A stretch of DNA of 18,421 bases from DASTRU01 sp035761045 (GTDB lineage Bacteria; Pseudomonadota; Gammaproteobacteria; Burkholderiales; Burkholderiaceae_E). A program made the translations under genes and the position numbers. The notes beneath the pieces are model-generated. The model saw only the letters and a list, made by a program, of their open reading frames with translations, made no database searches and had not been told where the DNA came from. Below, in pieces: positions 1-7,571 of the stretch. Where the stretch lies: assembly GCA_035761045.1 (NCBI GenBank), contig DASTRU010000270.1:1-18421 (forward strand), written 5' to 3'. How positions within the stretch are numbered: the stretch's first letter is position 1; every line of letters begins with the position of its first letter.

Positions 1-1131
1 GCGATGCGCATCGTCGGCTGCGATGGGCGTTTCGCGTCAACACACGCCGAGCTGTTCATCGGAAACTCAGGGCTCACCATTCGCACGCTGGTTCCCGCGA
101 TCGCGGCATCGCTTGCGAATTCGGGCGAGGGGTCGGTCACATTGGCCGGCGTGCCGCGCATGCACGAGCGGCCGATTGGCGATTTGGTGGACGGCCTGCG
201 ACAACTCGGCGCGCGCATCGAGTACATCGGCGCGGCTGGCTTTCCGCCCTTGCGCATCGACGCCGCTCCGCTTGCCGCGCCCGCGATCACCGTGCGCGGC
301 GATACCTCGAGCCAATTTCTTACCGGTCTGTTGCAAGCCGCGCCGCTCATCGCGCGCGAGCATCCGCTGGTCATCAACGTTCAGGGCGAGCTCATCAGCA
401 AGCCCTACGTTGAAATCACGCTCGCGCTCATGGCCCAATTCGGCGTGCATGTGCAACGCGAGGGCTGGGCGAGGTTCGTGATCGCGCCGGGGCAAGCCTA
501 TGTGTCGCCGGTGCATATTCAAGTCGAGGGCGATGCGTCGTCGGCTAGCTATTTCCTCGCCGCCGGCGCGATCGGCGATGGTCCGGTACGCGTTGCTGGC
601 GCGGGACGAGCGAGTTTGCAAGGCGACGTTCGGTTCGCCGACGCACTCGCGCTCATGGGCGCCCGCGTGACCTGGGCCGACGATTGGATCGAAACGCAAG
701 CCGCTCCAAGTGGATTGCGCGGCATCGACCTCGACTGCAATCACATTCCCGACGCGGCCATGACATTGGCGGTATGCGCCTTGCACGCCGAAGGCGCCAC
801 CACCTTGCGCAACATCGGCTCGTGGCGCGTGAAGGAAACCGATCGCATCGCCGCGATGGCTACCGAATTGCGCCGATTCGGCGCTCGCGTGGAAGAGGGC
901 GAGGACTGGCTGCGAATTCATCCGCCCGCCGCCTTGCAAGCCGCCACAGTCGACACCTACGACGATCACCGCATGGCAATGAGTCTTTCGCTCGCGTCGC
1001 TTGGGGAACGCGGCGTGCCGGTCACGGTGCGCGACCCTGGCTGCGTCGGAAAAACATTTCCAACGTACTTTCAAGTGCTCGACAACGTTTCGCATGCGGC
1101 CAACGCCGCGACCAGCGAAGGTATGTCATGA
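1..1131 (+). CDS. aroA: 3-phosphoshikimate 1-carboxyvinyltransferase (EPSP synthase), 5'-truncated by the window edge
   Basis: EPSP synthase joins shikimate-3-phosphate and phosphoenolpyruvate in the shikimate pathway to aromatic amino acids (cytoplasmic). The frame is open from base 1. By comparison with E. coli AroA about 70 N-terminal residues lie outside the window, so the ATG at base 4 is not taken as the start. Family motifs are present in order: the GNSG loop (61-72), RMHERPIG, SSQFLTGLL, EGDASSASYF, NHIPDAAMT (containing the counterpart of E. coli D313), RVKETDR (K340/E341/R344), DDHRMAM (H385/R386) and GKTFPTYF (K411). The loop reads GNSGLTIRTL where E. coli has GNAGTAMRPL, so the positions of T97 and P101 are Leu and Thr; see findings. 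The stop overlaps the cmk start as ATGA, so the two genes are probably translationally coupled. The identification is secure. Confidence 0.97.
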   Translation, partial: AMRIVGCDGRFASTHAELFIGNSGLTIRTLVPAIAASLANSGEGSVTLAGVPRMHERPIGDLVDGLRQLGARIEYIGAAGFPPLRIDAAPLAAPAITVRGDTSSQFLTGLLQAAPLIAREHPLVINVQGELISKPYVEITLALMAQFGVHVQREGWARFVIAPGQAYVSPVHIQVEGDASSASYFLAAGAIGDGPVRVAGAGRASLQGDVRFADALALMGARVTWADDWIETQAAPSGLRGIDLDCNHIPDAAMTLAVCALHAEGATTLRNIGSWRVKETDRIAAMATELRRFGARVEEGEDWLRIHPPAALQAATVDTYDDHRMAMSLSLASLGERGVPVTVRDPGCVGKTFPTYFQVLDNVSHAANAATSEGMS

Positions 1132-1814
1132 CGATTCCCGTGCTCACCGTCGATGGACCGACCGCCTCGGGCAAGGGCACGGTCGCAGCGCAAGTGGCCA
1201 AGGCGCTGGGTTTTCATTTGCTCGATTCCGGCGCGCTTTATCGCCTGGTCGCGCTCGTCGCGCTCGAACGTGGCATTCCTCTCGATGCCAGCGGACCGCT
1301 CACCGAAGTGGCGCGTTTGCTCGACGCGCGGTTCGAGCCCGGAACCATTCGCCTCGGTGGGCGCGACGTGACCGACACCATTCGCGCCGAAGCGGTGGGG
1401 TTGGCCGCGTCCCGGATCGCCGCGCTGCCATCGGTGCGCAACGCCTTGCTCGATCGACAACGCGCGTTTCGGCGCGCGCCCGGGCTAGTCGCCGACGGAC
1501 GCGACATGGGCACCGTGATCTTCCCCGACGCCGTGCTCAAAGTATTTCTCACGGCAAGCGTTGAAGCCCGCGCGGAAAGGCGTTATAAGCAATTGATCGC
1601 AAAGGGCTTTCCGGCTAACATCGCCGACCTTTCCGCTGATTTGCGCGAGCGTGACGCCCGCGATACGCAACGCGCGCAAGCGCCGCTCAAGCCCGCGGAA
1701 GATGCCCTCCACCTCGATTCGTCCGAACTCTGCGTTGAAGACGTGGTGTCGCAAGTCTTGAAATGGTGGGCCGACGCGCAACGGCAGCTTGATCGCCAAA
1801 GCGTCACACGCTGA
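1128..1814 (+). CDS. cmk: Cytidylate kinase (CMP kinase)
   Basis: This 228-residue protein phosphorylates CMP/dCMP with ATP in pyrimidine nucleotide salvage (cytoplasmic). The P-loop GPTASGKGT is at residues 10-18, followed by the CMK-type LDSGALYR segment. ADGRDMGTVIFPDA, a CMP-kinase hallmark, comes mid-protein, and ERDARDTQRAQAPLKPA near the C-terminus matches the family's lid and nucleotide-binding region. Length is typical. The frame is open for 148 codons upstream, but that part lies over aroA and has no family resemblance. The ATG at 1128 overlaps the aroA stop by 4 nt and gives the expected N-terminus MTIPVLTVDG, so it is chosen. aroA-cmk-rpsA is a common proteobacterial arrangement. 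Confidence 0.97.
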   Translation: MTIPVLTVDGPTASGKGTVAAQVAKALGFHLLDSGALYRLVALVALERGIPLDASGPLTEVARLLDARFEPGTIRLGGRDVTDTIRAEAVGLAASRIAALPSVRNALLDRQRAFRRAPGLVADGRDMGTVIFPDAVLKVFLTASVEARAERRYKQLIAKGFPANIADLSADLRERDARDTQRAQAPLKPAEDALHLDSSELCVEDVVSQVLKWWADAQRQLDRQSVTR

Positions 1815-1849
1815 CGCCTAATTCGCTCGACACGAATCTCGGCGTTTTT
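1813..1849 (+). terminator. Terminator-like hairpin between cmk and rpsA
   Basis: An outer stem ACGCC (1814-1818) pairs with GGCGT (1841-1845). An inner stem ATTCG (1821-1825) pairs with CGAAT (1833-1837) around a 7-nt loop, and TTTT follows at 1846-1849. The stems are separated by a small internal loop (TA opposite CTC), so the structure is weaker than a textbook terminator. It overlaps the cmk stop codon. It could lower read-through into rpsA. The rest of the 124-bp gap to rpsA is pyrimidine-rich with a second T-run at 1861-1866; I see no convincing promoter hexamer pair in it. Confidence 0.45.
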
Positions 1850-1938
1850 ACTTAACCTCGTTTTTTCCGGCCCGCTCAGTTGATATTCAACAACTTGATT
1901 CGGTGCCGCCAAAAGCCATTCCTTCAACCCTTTAACTC

Positions 1939-3636
1939 ATGTCCGTCGCACAAACCCAGCAAGCCGAATCGTTTGCCCAAATGTTTCAAGAAAGCCTTAC
2001 GCGCAAGGAAATGCGCCAAGGCGAAGTCATCACCGCGGAAGTTGTCCGCGTCGACCACAACCATGTGGTCGTGAACGCCGGCCTCAAGTCGGAATCGTTC
2101 ATTCCCATCGAAGAATTCAAAAACGACCAGGGTGTGGTGGAAGTACAGCCTGGCGATTTCGTGTCCGTCGCGATCGATAGCCTCGAAAACGGCTACGGCG
2201 ACACGATCCTCTCTCGCGACAAGGCCAAGCGGCTCGCGTCGTGGATGTACCTCGAGCAAGCGCTCGAAACCGGCGACTTGGTCACCGGCACGATTACCGG
2301 CAAGGTCAAGGGTGGCTTGACGGTGATGGTCAACGGCATTCGTGCCTTCCTACCGGGCTCGCTCGTCGACACGCGGCCGGTGAAGGACACCACGCCGTAC
2401 GAAGGCAAGACGCTCGAATTCAAGGTCATCAAGCTTGACCGTAAGCGCAACAACGTCGTGATGTCGCGTCGTGCCGTCGTCGAAGCCTCGCAAGGCGAAG
2501 AGCGCGCCAAGCTGCTCGAAACCTTGCAAGAAGGCTCGATCGTCAAGGGCGTGGTCAAGAACATCACCGATTACGGCGCGTTCGTGGACCTAGGTGGTAT
2601 CGATGGCTTGTTGCACATCACCGACTTGGCCTGGCGTCGCGTGCGTCATCCGAGCGAAGTGCTGCAAGTCGGCCAGGAAGTCACGGCCAAGGTGCTCAAG
2701 TTCGATCAAGAAAAGAACCGCGTTTCGCTGGGCATCAAGCAACTCGGTGACGATCCGTGGGTGGGTCTCTCGCGTCGTTATCCGCAAGGCACGCGCTTGT
2801 TCGGCAAGGTCACCAACCTCACCGACTACGGCGCGTTCGTCGAGATCGAAGCCGGCATCGAAGGCTTGGTCCACGTGTCCGAAATGGATTGGACGAACAA
2901 GAACATCGCGCCGAGCAAGGTCGTTCAGCTGGGCGACGAAACCGAAGTCATGGTGCTCGAGATCGACGAGGAGCGTCGTCGTATCAGCCTCGGCATGAAG
3001 CAATGCAAGCCGAACCCGTGGGACGAGTTCGCGGCCAACCATAAGAAGGGCGACAAGGTGCGCGGCGCGATCAAGTCGATTACCGACTTTGGCGTGTTTA
3101 TCGGCTTGAACGGTGGCATCGACGGCCTCGTGCATCTGTCCGACCTTTCGTGGAGCGAGACTGGCGAGGAAGCCGTGCGCCGCTTCAAGAAGGGCGACGA
3201 AGTCGAAGCGATGGTGCTCGGCATCGACGTGGAGCGCGAGCGCATTTCGCTTGGCGTCAAGCAACTCGAAGGCGATCCGTTCACTAATTACGCCTCGGGC
3301 CACGACAAGGGCGCGAACGTGACGGGCACGGTCAAGAGCGTGGACGCGAAGGGCGCGACCATTGATCTCGGCGACGAAATCGAAGGCTACTTGCGTGCTT
3401 CCGAAATCTCGCGCGATCGCGTGGAAGACGCACGCAATGTATTGAACGTGGGCGACAGCGTGAACGCGATGATCATTAGCGTTGATCGCAAGACCCGTTC
3501 GATCCAGCTCTCGATCAAGGCCAAGGACAGCGCCGAAACCGCAAGCGCCATGGCCAAGATGCAAGAGTCCTCGGCGGCGTCTGGCACCACCAACTTGGGC
3601 GCATTGCTCAAGGCCAAACTCGACGAAGGCAAGTAA
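1939..3636 (+). CDS. rpsA: 30S ribosomal protein S1
   Basis: S1 (565 residues; E. coli 557) is the large RNA-binding protein of the small subunit that captures and unfolds mRNA for initiation. Six S1/OB-fold repeats begin near residues 28, 112, 199, 284, 371 and 458. The central repeats carry the typical ITDYGAFVDLGGIDGLLH and LTDYGAFVEIEAGIEGLVH cores, each closing with RISLGMKQ/RVSLGIKQ-type strands. The C-terminus ends in TTNLGALLKAKLD, as in Burkholderiales S1 proteins. The ATG at 1939 lacks a Shine-Dalgarno sequence; the leader before it is pyrimidine-rich (CCTTCAACCCTTTAACTC). E. coli rpsA likewise lacks a canonical SD and is autoregulated by S1, so the same control is inferred here, not shown. 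ihfB follows 9 bp downstream. Confidence 0.98.
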   Translation: MSVAQTQQAESFAQMFQESLTRKEMRQGEVITAEVVRVDHNHVVVNAGLKSESFIPIEEFKNDQGVVEVQPGDFVSVAIDSLENGYGDTILSRDKAKRLASWMYLEQALETGDLVTGTITGKVKGGLTVMVNGIRAFLPGSLVDTRPVKDTTPYEGKTLEFKVIKLDRKRNNVVMSRRAVVEASQGEERAKLLETLQEGSIVKGVVKNITDYGAFVDLGGIDGLLHITDLAWRRVRHPSEVLQVGQEVTAKVLKFDQEKNRVSLGIKQLGDDPWVGLSRRYPQGTRLFGKVTNLTDYGAFVEIEAGIEGLVHVSEMDWTNKNIAPSKVVQLGDETEVMVLEIDEERRRISLGMKQCKPNPWDEFAANHKKGDKVRGAIKSITDFGVFIGLNGGIDGLVHLSDLSWSETGEEAVRRFKKGDEVEAMVLGIDVERERISLGVKQLEGDPFTNYASGHDKGANVTGTVKSVDAKGATIDLGDEIEGYLRASEISRDRVEDARNVLNVGDSVNAMIISVDRKTRSIQLSIKAKDSAETASAMAKMQESSAASGTTNLGALLKAKLDEGK

Positions 3637-3645
3637 CCGGTCACG

Positions 3646-3969
3646 ATGACGAAATCCGAACTCATTGAACGTCTGTCGACGCGGCATCCGCAGCTCGTAG
3701 CCAAGGATGCCGATCTTGCGGTAAAGACGATTCTCGATGCCATGGCCGATGCGCTTGCCGCCGGTTCTCGCATCGAGATTCGTGGGTTCGGTAGTTTTTC
3801 GTTGAACGGACGTCCACCTCGCGTGGGGCGCAACCCCAAGTCGGGCGAGAAGGTGCTGGTACCCGCGAAGAAGGTGCCGCATTTCAAGGCCGGCAAGGAG
3901 TTGCGCGAGCGAGTTGACGAAGGGTTTGCTCGTGCGCAGGCGGGTCTTCCGCCCATCACGCACGACTAG
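3646..3969 (+). CDS. ihfB: Integration host factor subunit beta
   Basis: IHF beta (107 residues) pairs with IHF alpha to bind DNA sequence-specifically and bend it sharply in recombination, replication and transcription. The HU/IHF fold is evident: helical MTKSELIERL start, ILDAMADALAAG helix, then RIEIRGFGSFSLNGRPPRVGRNPKSGEKV, which contains the beta-ribbon arm with the Asn-Pro that intercalates at the DNA kink. HFKAGKELRERV is the C-terminal helix. The last 13 or so residues (FARAQAGLPPITHD region) are a short tail beyond the core. The gene sits 9 bp after rpsA, the classic rpsA-ihfB pair, and is followed by a strong intrinsic terminator. No good SD precedes it, so coupling to rpsA translation is likely. 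Confidence 0.97.
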   Translation: MTKSELIERLSTRHPQLVAKDADLAVKTILDAMADALAAGSRIEIRGFGSFSLNGRPPRVGRNPKSGEKVLVPAKKVPHFKAGKELRERVDEGFARAQAGLPPITHD

Positions 3970-3990
3970 ATTTTTGCCGATGTGTCGAAC

Positions 3991-4014
3991 ACGCCGCCGT
4001 AAGGCGGCGTTTTT
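3991..4014 (+). terminator. Intrinsic terminator after ihfB
   Basis: A perfect 8-bp GC-rich stem ACGCCGCC (3991-3998) / GGCGGCGT (4003-4010) has a GTAA tetraloop and runs directly into TTTT (4011-4014). It lies 22 bp past the ihfB stop and closes the rpsA-ihfB unit. The remaining 96 bp to lapA must hold the lapA promoter, but no hexamer pair is convincing. Confidence 0.88.
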
Positions 4015-4110
4015 CATTGTTCGCACGACGCGCATGATCTAAATGCCTAATCGCCCAACCCGCATCGACTATGATGCGCACCATTCATCGCCCCAAACCT
4101 TCGCTCGACG

Positions 4111-4401
4111 ATGTCCATCCTTCGCTGGACCTTTCGCGTTTTCCTGTTCTTCGTGTTCTTCGGATTCGCGCTGTTAAATACAGATCGCATCACCGTTGAT
4201 CTTTTCTTCGTGCGATGGCATGCGCCCCTGGTGCTGGTGCTGCTTGCGTTTTTCGTGGCGGGTGCATTGCTGGGGGTGGGGTTCGCGCTACCGCGTATTT
4301 ATCGCGCACGTGCGGCGGCTGCGGCCGCGGCGGTATTGCCTAAACCAGCAAGCGCGTCGTCGTCGCCCTCCTTAGCCGGCGAACCGCCGCGACTAAGTTA
4401 G
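4111..4401 (+). CDS. lapA: LapA-family inner-membrane protein (LPS assembly, DUF1049)
   Basis: This 96-residue protein has two predicted transmembrane segments, roughly residues 7-25 (phenylalanine-rich) and 40-62, joined by the LLNTDRITVDLFFVRW stretch characteristic of the family. The cytoplasmic C-terminal tail is rich in Ala, Ser and Pro and is low-complexity. In E. coli, LapA is encoded next to LapB and works with it in the LPS-assembly checkpoint at the inner membrane. Here it also stands directly before lapB, with 16 bp between them, at the head of a unit that continues into LPS heptose synthesis genes. The start ATG at 4111 gives an immediate membrane segment, as expected. Identification rests on topology, core motif and synteny. 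Confidence 0.9.
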   Translation: MSILRWTFRVFLFFVFFGFALLNTDRITVDLFFVRWHAPLVLVLLAFFVAGALLGVGFALPRIYRARAAAAAAAVLPKPASASSSPSLAGEPPRLS

Positions 4402-4417
4402 CGAATCAAGGTCGCTT

Positions 4418-5602
4418 GTGGACGTCGAGATTCTTTTATTGCTGGCCGTACCCGCCGCCTTTTTGTTGGTGGCCTTGGGGTGGTTCGCTGCGCGTGTGGA
4501 CATCAAGCATCTGCTTGAAGGCTCCCGACAATTGCCACGCTCGTATTTTCGTGGGCTGAATCATTTGCTTAACGAGCAGCCCGATCGTGCCATCGATAGC
4601 TTCATCGAGGCGCTCAAGGCCGATCCCGAAACGGTGGAACTGCACTTCACCTTAGGCGCGATGTTTCGTCGACGCGGTGAAACCGAGCGCGCCATTCGCA
4701 TTCATCAATCCTTGCTCGCCCGCTCGAATTTGCCGCAAAGCGAGCGCGAGAAGGCGCAGTTGGAGATCGGCCTCGATTACCTAAAGGCCGGCATGCTCGA
4801 TCGGGCGGAGGATGCGTTCGTATCGTTGCGCGACGGCTTGTTGAAGCGCGAGGCGCTTGAATCCTTGGTGGATGTTTACGAGATCGAGAAGGAATGGTCC
4901 AAGGCGATCGAAGCCGCGCGCGAGCTCGAGCGCGTGAGCGACGTCGATCAACGTAAACGCATCTCGCATTACTGGTGCGAAATCGCGCAAAGCGCGTTGG
5001 CACGGTCGTCGTTCGATGACGCGCTCAATGCGCTGGATCGCGCGCATCAAGAAGACCGCACCAATGTGCGCGCCACCTTGTTGCGTGGCGATTGGTTGGC
5101 CGCTCAGGGCCGATACGACGAAGCGATCGACGCATGGCTTGCGATTGAAAAGCAAAGCGTCGTGCATCTCGCGTTGGTGGCCGAGCGTGTGTTAAACGCG
5201 CACAAAACCTTAGGCCGCACCGAGCAAGGGTTGCACTTGTTGCGCAATATGCTCGCGCAGTCGCCGTCGATCGATGTGTTGGAGACCGCGCATCGCGAGA
5301 CGGTTGCGCATCAAGGGCCCGAATCGGCGCACGAGCTTGTGCTGGCGGAATTAAAACGCGCGCCGACGTTGATTGGCTTGGATAAGCTCGTCGAATCCCG
5401 TTTGACGCTCGCGCCCGCGCCATTGGTGCCCGAGCTTGAGCTCGTGAAAACCTTATTGCATCAACACACCCGGCGGCTATCGCGCTACACCTGCGGACAT
5501 TGCGGCTTCAAGGCGCGGCAGTTTTATTGGCAATGCCCTGGTTGCCGAACCTGGGATGCCTACGTGCCGCGACGAACGGAGGAATTGGAGGCCATGCGAT
5601 GA
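4418..5602 (+). CDS. lapB: LapB (YciM): TPR lipopolysaccharide assembly protein with C-terminal metal-binding domain
   Basis: LapB (394 residues) is a membrane-anchored cytoplasmic TPR protein. In E. coli it recruits LpxC to FtsH for degradation and so limits LPS synthesis. The N-terminal anchor spans about residues 4-22. RGLNHLLNEQPDRAIDSFIEAL begins the TPR array, with further repeats such as LDYLKAGMLDRAEDAF and DDALNALDRAHQEDRTN. The C-terminus carries a rubredoxin-like zinc/iron site with C359, C362, C373 and C376 (CGHC ... CPGC). The start is GTG at 4418, supported by AAGG at 4408-4411 with 6 nt spacing and by the anchor that follows at once. The stop overlaps the kinase gene as ATGA. 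Confidence 0.95.
   Translation: MDVEILLLLAVPAAFLLVALGWFAARVDIKHLLEGSRQLPRSYFRGLNHLLNEQPDRAIDSFIEALKADPETVELHFTLGAMFRRRGETERAIRIHQSLLARSNLPQSEREKAQLEIGLDYLKAGMLDRAEDAFVSLRDGLLKREALESLVDVYEIEKEWSKAIEAARELERVSDVDQRKRISHYWCEIAQSALARSSFDDALNALDRAHQEDRTNVRATLLRGDWLAAQGRYDEAIDAWLAIEKQSVVHLALVAERVLNAHKTLGRTEQGLHLLRNMLAQSPSIDVLETAHRETVAHQGPESAHELVLAELKRAPTLIGLDKLVESRLTLAPAPLVPELELVKTLLHQHTRRLSRYTCGHCGFKARQFYWQCPGCRTWDAYVPRRTEELEAMR
5587..5591 (+). promoter_or_regulatory. Shine-Dalgarno site fixing the heptose-kinase start
   Basis: GGAGG lies 7 nt before the ATG at 5599, inside the end of lapB. A second GGAGG (5578-5582) lies just upstream. This decides for 5599 over the in-frame upstream ATG at 5500, which would place 33 extra residues over the LapB metal-binding domain. 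Confidence 0.8.
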
Positions 5603-6573
5603 GGCGCGATGGTGCGACGGTTGCGTTAGGCGGCGCTGATATTCAGCTGCCCGAATTCACGCACGCGCGCGTGCTGGTGGTTGGTGATCTCATGCTCGAC
5701 CGCTACTGGTTCGGCGACGTCAACCGCATTTCGCCCGAAGCGCCGGTGCCGGTGGTCGCGGTCACGCGGACCGAGGATCGGCTTGGCGGCGCGGCTAACG
5801 TCGCGCGTAACGCGGCGTCGCTGAACGCGCATGTCGCGTTGATGGGCGTGGTCGGTGCCGACGAACCCGGCACGCGTTTGCGAGCGTTGGTGGAGCAAGG
5901 TTCGATTACGCCGCATCTTTACGTCGACCCGCGATTGCCAACGACCATCAAGTTGCGCGTTGTTGGACGTACGCAGCAGTTATTGCGGATCGATTTCGAA
6001 ACGCGTCCTTCCGAAGACATTCTTCTCGAGAAGCTCGAGGACTTTCGGCGCATGGTGGGTAACCACGATGTCGTGGTCTTTAGCGACTACGGCAAGGGCG
6101 GCCTCGCGCATATCGGTCTCATGATTTCCGCCGCGCGCGAGGCGGGATGCAAAGTGCTCGTTGATCCTAAAGGCAGCGAATACACGCGCTATCGCGGGGC
6201 GCATGTGGTCACGCCCAACCGCGCCGAGTTGCGCGAGGTGGTCGGCGGGTGGACCGACGAAGCGCAGCTACGCGAGAAAGCATTGCGCCTTCGCGATGAA
6301 TTAGGACTCGAGGCCTTGTTATTGACGCGCTCGGAAGAAGGCATGACCTTATTCGGCGAGGGCGAGCCCGTGCATGTGCCCACGGTGGCGCGCGAGGTGT
6401 ATGACGTGTCGGGCGCGGGCGATACGGTGATTGCAACGCTCGCGGCCAGCTTGGCGGCCAAGCAAACGATCGTCGATGCGGTGAAGCTCGCCAATATCGC
6501 GGCCGGCATCGTGGTCGGCAAGCTTGGCACGGCCGTAGTCACGCGCGAGGAATTAGCGGAGTCATTGAAGTGA
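5599..6573 (+). CDS. hldA: D-glycero-beta-D-manno-heptose-7-phosphate kinase (stand-alone RfaE1 domain)
   Basis: This ribokinase/PfkB-family enzyme (324 residues) phosphorylates D-glycero-D-manno-heptose-7-phosphate at C1, on the route to ADP-heptose for the LPS inner core. Family marks are VVGDLMLDRYWFGDVNRISPEAPVPVV near the N-terminus, the LGGAANVARN substrate loop (GG at residues 63-64), and DVSGAGDTV near the C-terminus with the catalytic base at D275 in the GAGD anion hole. The protein ends after this domain (…TREELAESLK). The C-terminal cytidylyltransferase half present in E. coli HldE (477 residues) is absent, so the nucleotidyltransferase (hldC/rfaE2) must be encoded elsewhere; split genes are known in other bacteria. 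The gene overlaps lapB (ATGA) and hldD (GTGA). Confidence 0.93.
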   Translation: MRRDGATVALGGADIQLPEFTHARVLVVGDLMLDRYWFGDVNRISPEAPVPVVAVTRTEDRLGGAANVARNAASLNAHVALMGVVGADEPGTRLRALVEQGSITPHLYVDPRLPTTIKLRVVGRTQQLLRIDFETRPSEDILLEKLEDFRRMVGNHDVVVFSDYGKGGLAHIGLMISAAREAGCKVLVDPKGSEYTRYRGAHVVTPNRAELREVVGGWTDEAQLREKALRLRDELGLEALLLTRSEEGMTLFGEGEPVHVPTVAREVYDVSGAGDTVIATLAASLAAKQTIVDAVKLANIAAGIVVGKLGTAVVTREELAESLK

Positions 6574-7571
6574 AACTTGTGATTACGGGCGGCGCGGGCT
6601 TTATCGGCAGCAACTTAGTCCGGTGGTTTAACGCGCGCGGCATCGACAACATCATCGTCGTCGACGATCTAACGGACGGCGATAAGTTTCAAAACTTAGT
6701 CGATCGATCGATCGCCGAGTATGTGGATCATCGCGACTTCATCGCTACGTTGGAGGTGGGCGGGTTTGGACGCGTCGATGCGGTCTTGCATCAAGGGGCA
6801 TGCTCCGACACGATGAATCACGACGGGCGATACATGCTCGACAACAACACGCGCTACTCGCAGCGTCTGCTCGCCTGGTGTCAGACGAACAAGGTGCCGT
6901 TTTTATATGCGTCGTCCGCGGCGGTTTATGGGGCGTCGACAACGTTCGTCGAAGACTCGCGCTATGAACGGCCGCTGAACGTATACGGATATTCGAAGTT
7001 GTTGTTCGACCAGATCGTGCGGCGCGCGGCGACTCGTCTCGTCGCGCCGGTGTACGGCTTTCGTTACTTCAATGTGTACGGTCCGCGCGAGCAACATAAA
7101 GGCCGCATGGCTTCGGTGGCATTTCATAACTTCCATCAATTCATGCGCGATGGACGAGTGAAGTTGTTCGAGGGCTCGCACGGCTACGCCGATGGCGCGC
7201 AAGAGCGCGATTTCGTTTACGTCGACGACGTATGCGCGGTGAACAGTTTTTTTCTCGATCGCGCGTTGTCGAGCAACGGCTGGGGTGTGTTCAATTGCGG
7301 AAGCGGTCGCGCTCAGCCGTTTAACGATGTCGCCGTCGCGGTTGTGAATGGTGTGCGAGCGGCGCGCGGCGAACCGCCGGCGTCGTTGAGCGAGTTGGTG
7401 TCTCACGGGCTCATCGAGTACACGCCATTTCCCGAAGCACTCAAGGGCAAGTATCAGGCGCATACGCAAGCCGATCTCACGCAACTGCGCGCGGCCGGAT
7501 ATGACAAACCGTTTCACACAGTCGAGCAAGGCGTGGGCGCTTACGTCAAAACGTTATCGAGCTTGGCATGA
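6570..7571 (+). CDS. hldD: ADP-L-glycero-D-manno-heptose 6-epimerase
   Basis: HldD (333 residues) is an extended short-chain dehydrogenase that uses bound NADP to convert ADP-D-glycero- to ADP-L-glycero-D-manno-heptose, the last step before inner-core heptose transfer. The Rossmann motif GGAGFIG is at residues 7-13. Catalytic-type residues are S115/S116 in LYASSAAVYG and the YxxxK pair Y139/K143 in NVYGYSK. FRYFNVYGPREQHKGRMASVAFH and QERDFVYVDDV match E. coli HldD closely. It is about 23 residues longer than E. coli HldD, mostly through a segment near VVNGVRAARGEPPASLSELVSHG before the C-terminal IEYTPFP block. The start is GTG at 6570, overlapping the kinase stop by 4 nt. comEA overlaps its own stop (ATGA). 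Confidence 0.96.
   Translation: MKLVITGGAGFIGSNLVRWFNARGIDNIIVVDDLTDGDKFQNLVDRSIAEYVDHRDFIATLEVGGFGRVDAVLHQGACSDTMNHDGRYMLDNNTRYSQRLLAWCQTNKVPFLYASSAAVYGASTTFVEDSRYERPLNVYGYSKLLFDQIVRRAATRLVAPVYGFRYFNVYGPREQHKGRMASVAFHNFHQFMRDGRVKLFEGSHGYADGAQERDFVYVDDVCAVNSFFLDRALSSNGWGVFNCGSGRAQPFNDVAVAVVNGVRAARGEPPASLSELVSHGLIEYTPFPEALKGKYQAHTQADLTQLRAAGYDKPFHTVEQGVGAYVKTLSSLA

Noticed and set aside
67..1095. 342-codon open frame on the minus strand across aroA
   Set aside because: It is a codon-usage shadow of aroA with no recognisable domain.
684..1127. N-terminal extension of cmk by 148 codons
   Set aside because: It lies over conserved aroA codons and the P-loop is expected about 10 residues from the start, as given by the ATG at 1128.
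2590..4035. 481-codon open frame on the minus strand across rpsA and ihfB
   Set aside because: It is antisense to two unmistakable genes, its protein resembles no family I know, and long antisense frames are expected in high-GC codon usage.
4070..4075. TATGAT as a -10 box for lapA
   Set aside because: The hexamer is good but nothing like TTGACA lies 16-18 bp upstream, and there is no extended -10 TG. It remains possible but unsupported.
4311..4340. GCG/GCC-rich tract in lapA as a repeat element
   Set aside because: It simply encodes a poly-Ala stretch in the protein's low-complexity tail.
5500..5598. Upstream ATG for the heptose kinase
   Set aside because: The two GGAGG sites next to 5599 and the overlap with the LapB Cys4 domain favour the later start.
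6701..6714. CGAT tetranucleotide repeat (3.5 copies) in hldD as a phase-variation tract
   Set aside because: It is too short to slip often, and it encodes the conserved segment corresponding to LVDLNIADY of E. coli HldD.
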